A stretch of 13,992 bases of DNA from an uncultured Zetaproteobacteria bacterium. Its GTDB lineage: Bacteria; Pseudomonadota; Zetaproteobacteria; Mariprofundales; Mariprofundaceae. The stretch lies in NCBI GenBank assembly GCA_913056285.1, contig CAJXNE010000037.1, positions 1 through 13,992 on the forward strand, given 5' to 3'. The position numbers were made by a program, and so were the translations under genes. The notes below the pieces were generated by a model. That model was given only the letters and a program-made list of their open reading frames with translations. It had not been told where the DNA came from and did not search any database. Below, piece after piece: positions 1 to 5,501 of the stretch (the stretch's first letter is position 1; the number at the start of each line of letters is the position of its first letter).

Positions 1-83
1 TTTCGCACGCCATCATCCGCAATAAAGGCCCATGCCATTGCACCGAAAAGACGTAATCCGGATTCTATCATGTTGTAATTCAT
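1..83 (-). CDS. Possible N-terminus of an unknown protein, cut by the left edge
   Basis: An open frame starts at ATG 83-81 and runs off the window without a stop. It begins MNYNMIESGLRLFGAMAWAF and continues with residues I, A, D, D, G, V, R. A second ATG at 71-69 could be the true start. The composition (hydrophobic stretch, then acidic residues) looks protein-like, but only 27 codons are visible and no clear Shine-Dalgarno precedes either ATG. I do not recognise the family. It lies downstream of the minus-strand GNAT gene, separated by about 260 bp of repeat-rich DNA. It may be a separate gene or chance. Confidence 0.3.
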   Translation of the reverse strand, partial: MNYNMIESGLRLFGAMAWAFIADDGVR

Positions 84-84
84 T

Positions 85-121
85 CGTTGGATTTTCGCAA
101 CGCGACATACGTCGCAATTCA
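85..121. repeat. Dispersed 37-bp repeat, copy 1
   Basis: These 37 bases match 11879-11915 at 33 of 37 positions, in the same orientation. Both copies can fold into two small stems: CGTTG pairing with CAACG, then CGAC-ATAC-GTCG. In this copy the first stem closes imperfectly across its loop. The copy sits just upstream of the possible minus-strand start at 83. Two copies 11.8 kb apart in intergenic DNA suggest a small REP-like intergenic repeat of this genome. Confidence 0.55.
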
Positions 122-208
122 GCACCTGCCATCAAAACGAGGTAACTGTTCAGATTGCCCACATTTTGTCCGCTGCCAAGGAAAAAGCGCGCAGCATACT
201 CACCGCCA

Positions 209-275
209 TGTCATTTGCGTCTTTTATCTCTGTCAGAGACTATTTTTCTGACAAAGATAAAAGACGCAAATGACA
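209..275. repeat. Long near-perfect inverted repeat (29-bp arms)
   Basis: The left arm 209-237 and right arm 247-275 are reverse complements over 29 positions with a single difference, which is a G-U wobble if read as plus-strand RNA. They are separated by a 9-base A/T-rich loop (238-246). The stem is A/T-rich and has no following T-run on either strand, so it is not a classical intrinsic terminator. It lies 72 bp beyond the stop of the minus-strand GNAT gene. It could be a miniature mobile element, an RNase III-type processing hairpin or a replication fold-back product. A short palindrome, ATTGTT-A-AACAAT, follows at about 278-290. Confidence 0.8.
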
Positions 276-346
276 CTATTGTTAAACAATGGAGCACTTT
301 TGACGCCAGCAGCGGGCAAAAGGTGGGTGAGCTGAATAGTTACAGT

Positions 347-823
347 TTAAAGCAACTTTTCTACCGCCACCTCATCGCAATCGGCAAAGCGGGAGCAATG
401 GATACAGACGGTCCAGATTTTGTGGGGCAGACTTTCTTTGGATACGATGGCATAACCCTGCTTGATAAAAAAGCCGGTGACATAGGTCAGGGCGAACACC
501 TTGCGCACGCCGAGACTTTTCAGCCATTGCTCGCAACCTTCAACCAGCACCTGACCAATGCCGTGTTTCTGTTCATCCGGCTTAACTGCGAGTGAGCGTA
601 CTTCAGCCAGATTTTCACCGTAGATATGGGCGCATACTGCACCCGCCAGACTTCCATTAACATCAGCGACCAAAAATTCCTGTAAATGCTGGAAAATATT
701 ATCGCGGTCACGCATCAGAATAATATCGTGTTCGGCAAAGGGCAGCAGCAGTTGATAAATGGAGTCAACATCGTCCACAGTCGCATTGCGAATTTGAATC
801 GACCGGGTCGCTGGGTGGGTCAT
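347..823 (-). CDS. argA: Short GNAT-type N-acetylglutamate synthase
   Basis: A 158-residue GNAT acetyltransferase. Acetyl-CoA-binding motif A is visible at residues 75-90 (VRSLAV, then Q85-K-H-G88-I-G90). The segment ALTYVTGFF at 111-119, then SLPHKIW at 131-137 and a cysteine cluster (C140, C143, C149), match the C-terminal signature of ArgA-type acetyltransferases. The amino acid kinase domain of full-length ArgA is absent. Stand-alone short forms of this kind are known and make N-acetylglutamate, the first step of arginine synthesis. The start ATG overlaps the recN stop as ATGA, so translation is probably coupled. The family is clear. The exact substrate is inferred from family signatures. 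Confidence 0.8.
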   Translation of the reverse strand: MTHPATRSIQIRNATVDDVDSIYQLLLPFAEHDIILMRDRDNIFQHLQEFLVADVNGSLAGAVCAHIYGENLAEVRSLAVKPDEQKHGIGQVLVEGCEQWLKSLGVRKVFALTYVTGFFIKQGYAIVSKESLPHKIWTVCIHCSRFADCDEVAVEKLL

Positions 824-2526
824 GACAAAGCCGCCACTTGCCCACGCGCCAGTATTTCGCGTGCATGCTGTAGCGATTGTTCACCGTCACCGCCCAACAT
901 GCGGGCGATTTCACTGTGCCGGGACTGCGCTTCGATCGTTTTCAGACTGGTAATGGTGCGACCGTCTTTCTCCGCCTTGCTGATCACCACCTGATGATCC
1001 GCGCACGAAGCCACCTGCGGTAAATGCGAAATCGCCAGTACCTGGCGCTGCTTGCCCATGCGAGCCAATAATTCTCCGACGCACCACGCTGTTTCGCCGC
1101 CAATGCCGGTATCGACTTCATCGAATACGGCCAGTTGCGGCATATCCTCCAGTGCTCCGCAAGCCTTGAATGCCAAAACCAGACGCGAGAGTTCGCCGCC
1201 GGAGGCCACCGCAGCCAGTTCACGCCATGGCTCGCCCGGATTGGACATGATTTGAATGCCAACAGCATCCCAGCCGCTGTCATGCCACGCTGATTCATCT
1301 GATTGAACTGATTCATCTGATTTATCGGATTCAACTGAAGCAGGGCGCACATCAAAGCGAATCTGCATGCCCGCCAAAGCCAGCTTATCCATAAACGGGC
1401 GCAACTCAGCCACCAATGCATCACCACCGCTTTTACGCGCAGCACTCAGCGCTGAAGCACATTGCTGATAGCGTGCGCCCGCCTGCTCCAGCGCCTGAGA
1501 TAAACCCGCCTCATCCCAGCCAGCCGTATCCAGCCCTGCCAGGCGATTCTGCCAATCATCCATCAGTGCCAGCAAACCGGCTTCATCACAATCATGCCGA
1601 CGCATCGCCTCGTGCAGATCCATCAGTCTCTGCTCGGATTGCCGCAGCCCGATTTCATCAAAAGACTGATCCAGCACACTGCGTAATTCGGGTGTAATTT
1701 CACCCACCAACGCATCCACCTGATCAAGCATTTCCCTGCTGCGATGCAAGCCCGCATGAAAATCCTCTGCGCTGACAATGGCGCGGCCTGCCCGGGCAAT
1801 CAATTCACGTACCGAAGGCTCCGCCTCATCAAGCAATTGCACTGCATCAGCAGCAGCCTGCTGAATCTGGGCATGATGGCGCCCTGCATCCACTTCGGTT
1901 TGCAATGCATCGGCCAGTTCATCATGAATTTCGAGAGCTTGCAGGCGAGCCAGTTGCTCACGCATCCAGGCTGACTGCTGTTCGGTTTCGCCGCGTTCAG
2001 AATGCAGCGACTGCAAGCGGGATTTGAGTTGCCGCCAATCTCCATAGGCTGCCTGCATATCATCAAGCAGCAGGGAGGGAACACGCGCATCCAGCAATTG
2101 CTGCTGCACCGAATCCTGCATCAGCGCCTGATGTTCATGTTGACTATGCATATCCAGACACAGTTTTCCGATTTGCTGCACCGTTTTCAACGGCGTCGGT
2201 ACGCCATTGATAAAGCTGCGTGAACGCCCTGCTGCAGTCACCACTCGCCTGAGAATCAGCTCGCCATCGACATCGATATCCACTGCCTTAAGCAGTGCAT
2301 CCAGCCGCGCATCCGAACCTTCCCATACCGCCGTCACTTCAGCCTTGTCGGCCCCATGGCGCACCCAATCCGCACTGGCTCGCGCCCCGAACACCGCCCC
2401 CAGCGCATCGCCAAGCATGGATTTACCGGCTCCTGTTTCGCCAGTGAATACCGTCATGCCTTCACCCAGTTCAAGATGAACCTGCTCAATCAGTGCAAAT
2501 TGTTTTACCGTTAGAGAGATCAGCAT
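820..2526 (-). CDS. recN: DNA repair protein RecN (SMC-like ATPase)
   Basis: A 568-residue SMC-like ATPase that acts in double-strand break repair, slightly longer than E. coli RecN. Walker A GETGAGKS is at 29-36. A coiled-coil arm spans roughly 160-380. The ABC signature ASGGELSR is at 441-448, Walker B and D-loop LAVFDEVDTGIGG at 465-477, and the H-loop ISHLPQVAS at 499-507. All ATPase motifs are intact. Odd feature: residues 397-419 are a Ser/Asp/Glu-rich insertion coded by an imperfect 18-bp tandem repeat, just before the SNPGEPW strand that leads into the signature. The gene lies 142 bp downstream of nadK and overlaps the next gene by 4 bp. nadK-recN adjacency is common in proteobacteria. 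Confidence 0.97.
   Translation of the reverse strand: MLISLTVKQFALIEQVHLELGEGMTVFTGETGAGKSMLGDALGAVFGARASADWVRHGADKAEVTAVWEGSDARLDALLKAVDIDVDGELILRRVVTAAGRSRSFINGVPTPLKTVQQIGKLCLDMHSQHEHQALMQDSVQQQLLDARVPSLLLDDMQAAYGDWRQLKSRLQSLHSERGETEQQSAWMREQLARLQALEIHDELADALQTEVDAGRHHAQIQQAAADAVQLLDEAEPSVRELIARAGRAIVSAEDFHAGLHRSREMLDQVDALVGEITPELRSVLDQSFDEIGLRQSEQRLMDLHEAMRRHDCDEAGLLALMDDWQNRLAGLDTAGWDEAGLSQALEQAGARYQQCASALSAARKSGGDALVAELRPFMDKLALAGMQIRFDVRPASVESDKSDESVQSDESAWHDSGWDAVGIQIMSNPGEPWRELAAVASGGELSRLVLAFKACGALEDMPQLAVFDEVDTGIGGETAWCVGELLARMGKQRQVLAISHLPQVASCADHQVVISKAEKDGRTITSLKTIEAQSRHSEIARMLGGDGEQSLQHAREILARGQVAALS
1291..1329. repeat. Imperfect 18-bp tandem repeat inside recN
   Basis: Two adjacent copies of an 18-bp unit beginning TGATTCATCTGATT are followed by a shorter degenerate copy (GGATTCAAC). 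On the coding strand they give repeated Ser-Asp-Glu-Ser residues (RecN 397-419). The frame is kept because the unit is a multiple of three. It lies in a linker, away from the catalytic motifs. Confidence 0.7.
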
Positions 2527-2553
2527 TTTTTGTATATCTATTCCTTATCATGA

Positions 2554-2644
2554 ACCACGGATGGACACGGATGAACATAAATTAAAGGTCAAATTTCTAA
2601 CACGCTTTGCTTTGACATTATCCGCGCGTATCTGCGTTCATCCG
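2554..2644. repeat. Imperfect inverted repeat between nadK and recN (CGGATG/CATCCG type)
   Basis: The left arm 2554-2576 (ACCACGGATGGACACGGATG, then AAC) and right arm 2621-2644 (TCCGCGCGTATCTGCGTTCA, then TCCG) are imperfect reverse complements across an A/T-rich centre. The right-arm pattern recurs at 4465-4492. The unit is a chain of ATCYGCGT/CATCCG-like 9-11-mers. From memory, similar CGGATGAACACGGATG chains occur between genes in many bacteria. It fills most of the 142-bp recN-nadK spacer. Confidence 0.55.
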
Positions 2645-2668
2645 AAGTTCTGTGTGTTCTAATCTACT

Positions 2669-3541
2669 TCAGTCTACTTCAATCTGCCCGGCCCAGTGCA
2701 GCTTGCTCCTTAATACTTCGAAATAGTGCCTGTCCGGCTGATAAACCAGCGATACATAGCCACCTTTGCGGATGCGGACATGATCGCCCTGCTGCAATTG
2801 CGATAATTCCTCTCCGTCCAGATTCACCGCTGCACCATGGAGAGATTCCACCAGATTCAATTCCACCGGATCATCTGCCGATATCACGATGGGACGATTG
2901 GACAGGGTATGCGGACAAACAGGAACCACATTGATGGCATTGACTGAGGGATGCACAATCGGGCCGCCGGCAGATAAAGCATAGGCTGTAGAACCAGCCG
3001 GCGTTGCCAGAATCAGGGCATCACCGCGCATGCGAAAGACAAACTGACCCCGCACTGCCATTTCAAAACCAATCATGCGTGGCACCGCACTGCGTTCGAG
3101 CACCACATCGTTCATGGCATTGCCACAGGCCAGTTTCTGACCACCACGCCATACTTCCGCATGCAGGGTAAAATGATGAATCGTTTTCAGATTCCCAAGC
3201 AGAATATCCTCAATCACTTCAAACATGCTGCCGACAGGTGTATCGGTAAGAAACCCGAGTCTGCCCAGATTGATGCCAACAATCGGAGTTTTCGAGTCAA
3301 TAAAATAACGTGCCACATGCAGCAATGTGCCATCGCCGCCAAGCACGATCATCAGATCAACCGCCTGCGGCATGTCAGCCGGAGCCAAACATGTATATTC
3401 CGGCGATAAAGACACTTCACCGCTCAGACTGCTGTCCACGAAGACATCACAACCACGCCGCACCAACCAGTCATGCAATTCGCACAGCAGGGCGCGAGCA
3501 CGCGCATCGTTGGGCTTCAGGCTGATGCCGATGCGTTTCAC
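2669..3541 (-). CDS. nadK: NAD kinase (ATP/polyphosphate-NAD kinase)
   Basis: Phosphorylates NAD+ to NADP+ in the cytosol and is the source of the cell's NADP(H). I choose GTG at 3541-3539 as the start. It overlaps the cytochrome stop as GTGA, has GGGAG upstream, and gives the usual length of 290 residues. An in-frame ATG further upstream (3589) would add 16 residues with no family support. From the GTG, GGDGT is at 68-72, NAMND at 141-145, TPAGSTAY at 180-187 and HTLSNRPIV at 211-219, all hallmark NAD kinase motifs. It is probably translationally coupled to the upstream cytochrome gene and lies in the same operon as recN. Confidence 0.95.
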   Translation of the reverse strand: MKRIGISLKPNDARARALLCELHDWLVRRGCDVFVDSSLSGEVSLSPEYTCLAPADMPQAVDLMIVLGGDGTLLHVARYFIDSKTPIVGINLGRLGFLTDTPVGSMFEVIEDILLGNLKTIHHFTLHAEVWRGGQKLACGNAMNDVVLERSAVPRMIGFEMAVRGQFVFRMRGDALILATPAGSTAYALSAGGPIVHPSVNAINVVPVCPHTLSNRPIVISADDPVELNLVESLHGAAVNLDGEELSQLQQGDHVRIRKGGYVSLVYQPDRHYFEVLRSKLHWAGQIEVD

Positions 3542-3819
3542 CGGGAGGCTCCCTTCCAGCCTTTGGGTTGAACATGGCACTGAAAGCACTGATCGGCCTT
3601 TGTATGCCCCTTAGGCTGAGGATGAATGCCGGCACTGCCATGGCATACCATACAGGCGGCCTTGCTGGTAGCGGCGCGATGCGTTGCATCATCAGGCACC
3701 GCTTTGGTAGTGCGCTCGCTTGTCCCCAGTACCAAAAGCAGGACAACCGCTGCGATAATACCAAGAAAAATCAAATCCCGTTTGCCCGGCTGCCATTTCA
3801 GTTTTTGCTGATCACTCAT
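3538..3819 (-). CDS. Small membrane-anchored diheme c-type cytochrome
   Basis: A 93-residue protein. A basic N-terminus is followed by one membrane segment at about 15-32, then a short periplasmic tail with two CxxCH heme c sites (C56-M-V-C-H60 and C78-F-Q-C-H82). Further histidines H48, H66 and H72 could act as axial ligands. The gene has AGGAG 5 bases before its ATG. The layout resembles tiny electron carriers and cytochrome c3/NapC-like heme modules, but I cannot assign a named family or a redox partner. It is first in the operon, and its stop overlaps the nadK start. Heme attachment and periplasmic location follow from the CxxCH motifs and the anchor. The role is unknown. Confidence 0.85.
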   Translation of the reverse strand: MSDQQKLKWQPGKRDLIFLGIIAAVVLLLVLGTSERTTKAVPDDATHRAATSKAACMVCHGSAGIHPQPKGHTKADQCFQCHVQPKGWKGASR

Positions 3820-3836
3820 GTGTTCTCCTGACTAAA

Positions 3837-4070
3837 CTTGATGAAGTCGTAAAAAAGTCCATCCATGGCCTTTTTACTTCCGGAAAGCCAAAATCGTGGT
3901 TTTGATGCTCGGCATCCATGCCTCGCCCCGCATACGGCGGCTTGAAACCGTCCCATTCCGCGATCCTGCGGAATGGCCACTTTCCTTACAAATCAACCAC
4001 TTGCATTGCAAGCTATTGATTTGCGCGCCCGTCCATGGGCGCGATGATGACTTTTTACGAAGTCATCAAG
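3837..4070. repeat. 234-bp MITE-like multi-hairpin element
   Basis: The ends are imperfect inverted repeats: 3837-3860 starts CTTGATGA and holds TCGTAAAAA, while 4049-4070 reads as its reverse complement with a 2-base swap and one length change. Three perfect stems lie inside: CCATTCCGC 3953-3961 with 3968-3976; AAATCAA 3990-3996 with 4016-4022, enclosing CTTGC/GCAAG; and CGCGCCC 4024-4030 with 4037-4043. No protein is coded. Similar GACTTTTTACGAAGTC-ended elements are, from memory, scattered in other proteobacterial genomes. It sits 17 bp upstream of the cytochrome start and could carry or disturb the operon promoter. Confidence 0.65.
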
Positions 4071-4219
4071 CTTGTTAAGCAGGCCACTCTGGCCGATTCG
4101 CCATTGGTATGCCATATCAGATTCAACTGCAATACTTTTGTTTTTTTAGCAGGCGCTGATAGCTTGCGCCACCCATCGGAAACAATCCCCGATTACTATG
4201 AAACCAAGAGGATACAAAT
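4071..4219. other. Leader/intergenic region before the 56-aa gene
   Basis: No gene is seen here. The stretch holds a short GGCC-ACTCT-GGCC stem near 4082-4094 and a GGCGC/GCGCC stem near 4152-4170, after a T-run. AGAGG at 4207-4211 is the likely ribosome binding site of the next gene. I do not see a convincing -35/-10 pair. Confidence 0.4.
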
Positions 4220-4390
4220 ATGAATGTTGATCAACATTTAAAAGTTGCACAGTGGCACATTGAACAGGCACGTTTGCATGCGACCACCCAGCATACCTGT
4301 GGCTGCCCGGTAAACGAGCACTACCAGAAAATCATTGATGAAGTCGAAACCGGTAAAATCGAAGAAGAACTGGCCTGCTCCGTCGATTAA
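4220..4390 (+). CDS. Small orphan protein (56 aa) with a CGCP motif
   Basis: An ATG at 4220 with AGAGG 8 bases upstream opens a 56-codon frame ending TAA at 4390. A strong intrinsic terminator follows 20 bp later, which supports a real single-gene transcript. The protein is acidic and probably alpha-helical. It has a central HTCGCPVNEH stretch (residues 25-34) and a further Cys at 53. Three histidines (H6, H13, H20) spaced by 7 lie on the N-terminal helix, so a metal or heme contact is conceivable but unproven. There is no signal peptide or membrane segment. I do not recognise the family. Confidence 0.7.
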   Translation: MNVDQHLKVAQWHIEQARLHATTQHTCGCPVNEHYQKIIDEVETGKIEEELACSVD

Positions 4391-4410
4391 TCAAACGGTT
4401 CGTATCGTTT

Positions 4411-4439
4411 AAAGCCGCCCTCTCGGGGCGGCTTTTTTT
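4411..4439 (+). terminator. Strong intrinsic terminator after the 56-aa gene
   Basis: AAAGCCGCCC (4411-4420) pairs perfectly with GGGCGGCTTT (4426-4435) across a 5-base loop, followed by a run of T to 4439. It is a textbook Rho-independent terminator for the 56-aa gene. Confidence 0.93.
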
Positions 4440-4464
4440 CTTTACGCTTCCTGCCAGATGAACC

Positions 4465-4492
4465 CATCTGCGTTTATCTGCGTCCATCCGCG
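4465..4492. repeat. Further copy of the ATCTGCGT/CATCCG chain
   Basis: The stretch reads as successive ATCTGCGT, TTATCTGCGT and CCATCCGCG units. These match the right arm of the repeat at 2621-2644 in the same orientation. It lies just after the terminator and before the promoter of the next gene. Confidence 0.5.
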
Positions 4493-4510
4493 TCTAATCT
4501 GATTTTGACT

Positions 4511-4540
4511 TTGACTACATTTCCGGCATATACCCATAAT
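4511..4540 (+). promoter_or_regulatory. Likely sigma70-type promoter of the PuuD-like gene
   Basis: TTGACT (4511-4516) and CATAAT (4535-4540) are separated by 18 bases, close to the sigma70 consensus. A second TTGACT precedes it directly at 4505-4510. Transcription would start near 4547, leaving a leader of about 85 bases. A small TGGGC/GCCCA stem (4600-4618) in this leader ends two bases before the AAGGAGA ribosome binding site. Confidence 0.5.
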
Positions 4541-4631
4541 TTGCAAATCAATTACCCGAGTTTTATAATCAAGTATTGTTCGCGGCAGAAATCAACTCAT
4601 GGGCTGAATACATGCCCAAAGGAGAAAAGAT

Positions 4632-5219
4632 ATGAACATTCTGCAAGATCACAAACTCACCATCATGGCCGGTTTTGTACTGACAGCCATCCTGATCGGC
4701 ATTGCAACAGCAACAGGCGGCGGTCTTTCCGGCGACCAGTTACTCGGTGCTGTCGCGCGTTGGGGCCATTTCCTGGCTGGCATCACCTGGATCGGTTTAC
4801 TTTACTATTTTAATTTTGTTCAGGTTCCATCACTGGGCGGCGTATCCGCCGATACCAAAGCTGATTTATTCAAGGAAGGTAGCATTGTTCGCCGGGCGCT
4901 GTTCTGGTTCCGTTTTGCCGCCATGTTCACCGTCGCATTCGGCCTGTTGCTACTGTTCGGCCTGTGGAAACAGGGTGGTGCAGCCGCTATCAGCACTGAT
5001 ATCATGATCGGTGCCACCTTCGGCATCATCATGTGGATCAATGTCGCTTTCATTATCTGGCCAAACCAGAAGAAAGTGATCGGCATCGTTGAAGCCAGTG
5101 CCGATGAAAAAGCAACAGCTGGCAAGAAAGCCCTGATGGCCAGCCGCATCAACACGCTGTTGTCGATTCCGATGCTGTTCTTTATGGCAGCCAGCGCTCA
5201 CTTCCAAATCTTCGGATAA
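4632..5219 (+). CDS. Stand-alone PuuD-like membrane protein (urate oxidase N-terminal domain family)
   Basis: A 195-residue integral membrane protein with about five membrane segments (near 11-29, 40-62, 95-113, 123-143 and 172-190). The motifs RWGHFLAGITWIGLLYYFNF (43-62), WFRFAAMFT, IMWINVAFIIWPNQKKVI and INTLLSIPMLFFMAASAHF match the membrane domain of urate hydroxylase PuuD. The C-terminal cytochrome c domain of full-length PuuD is missing, and no purine genes are nearby, so a urate role should not be assumed. H46 and other conserved His could bind heme b, by inference. The start is supported by AAGGAGA upstream. It is a single gene with its own promoter and terminator. Confidence 0.85.
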   Translation: MNILQDHKLTIMAGFVLTAILIGIATATGGGLSGDQLLGAVARWGHFLAGITWIGLLYYFNFVQVPSLGGVSADTKADLFKEGSIVRRALFWFRFAAMFTVAFGLLLLFGLWKQGGAAAISTDIMIGATFGIIMWINVAFIIWPNQKKVIGIVEASADEKATAGKKALMASRINTLLSIPMLFFMAASAHFQIFG

Positions 5220-5222
5220 TAT

Positions 5223-5302
5223 CCCCCATTGGATCAGCCATGATCCAATACAATCTATGACCCAATACAATGGGGGGGGGGCGTCATGCGCCCCCCTTTT
5301 TC
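5223..5302 (+). terminator. Terminator with G10 tract and competing upstream pairing
   Basis: GGGGGGCG (5276-5283) pairs with CGCCCCCC (5289-5296) across a 5-base loop, followed by five T, a C and three more T. Upstream, TTGGATCA (5229-5236) pairs perfectly with 5241-5248. CCCCCATTG (5223-5231) can pair with CAATGGGGG (5268-5276), which shares one to several G with the terminator stem because the G-run is ten long. The terminator itself is convincing. Any switching function is speculative. Confidence 0.8.
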
Positions 5303-5501
5303 TTTGCTATATCATGTTAACGCAGTGGACTTTTTCCTACCCATGCGAGTTTATTATCGACTGCATCACCACCACAACTCAGGCGATTTACAAAGACCGA
5401 AACAGGTTCCATGCCGTTGAAAATATCCAAAATACCGCATCGTGCTTCACGATCATTGACAAGGATGCGGGTATGCATGAAGAGCGTGAGATAGCCTGAG
5501 C
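5303..5501. other. Convergent spacer with only short, unconvincing frames
   Basis: The region lies between a plus gene and a minus gene that face each other. On the minus strand an ATG at 5478 opens 53 codons to a TAA at 5317-5319, and that frame stays open upstream into the neighbouring gene. It lacks a clear ribosome binding site. A plus-strand frame covers the same bases. A small ATCGTG-CTT-CACGAT stem lies at 5439-5453 without a T-run. I see no recognisable product. It may be a decayed gene. Confidence 0.3.

Noticed and set aside
209..275. Hairpin considered as an integron attC site or XerCD dif site
   Set aside because: The core-site patterns (RYYYAAC/GTTRRRY at the ends, or a 28-bp dif with an 11-6-11 layout) are not present, and there is no cassette-like gene.
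155..595. 146-codon plus-strand open frame
   Set aside because: It spans the long hairpin and runs antisense to the GNAT gene, whose motifs are clear. The translated product has no family features.
984..1445. 153-codon minus-strand open frame inside recN
   Set aside because: It is an out-of-frame shadow of recN, rich in Trp and Arg, with no start signal.
3542..3589. Upstream ATG start (3589) for nadK
   Set aside because: It would add 16 residues inside the cytochrome gene. GTG 3541 with GGGAG and the GTGA overlap gives the standard 290-residue length.
4071..4219. Riboswitch in front of the 56-aa gene
   Set aside because: Only two weak stems are visible and no known aptamer core is recognised.
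5257..5499. 80-codon plus-strand frame after the PuuD-like gene
   Set aside because: Its start lies inside the terminator region, it has no ribosome binding site, and it ends at the converging gene.
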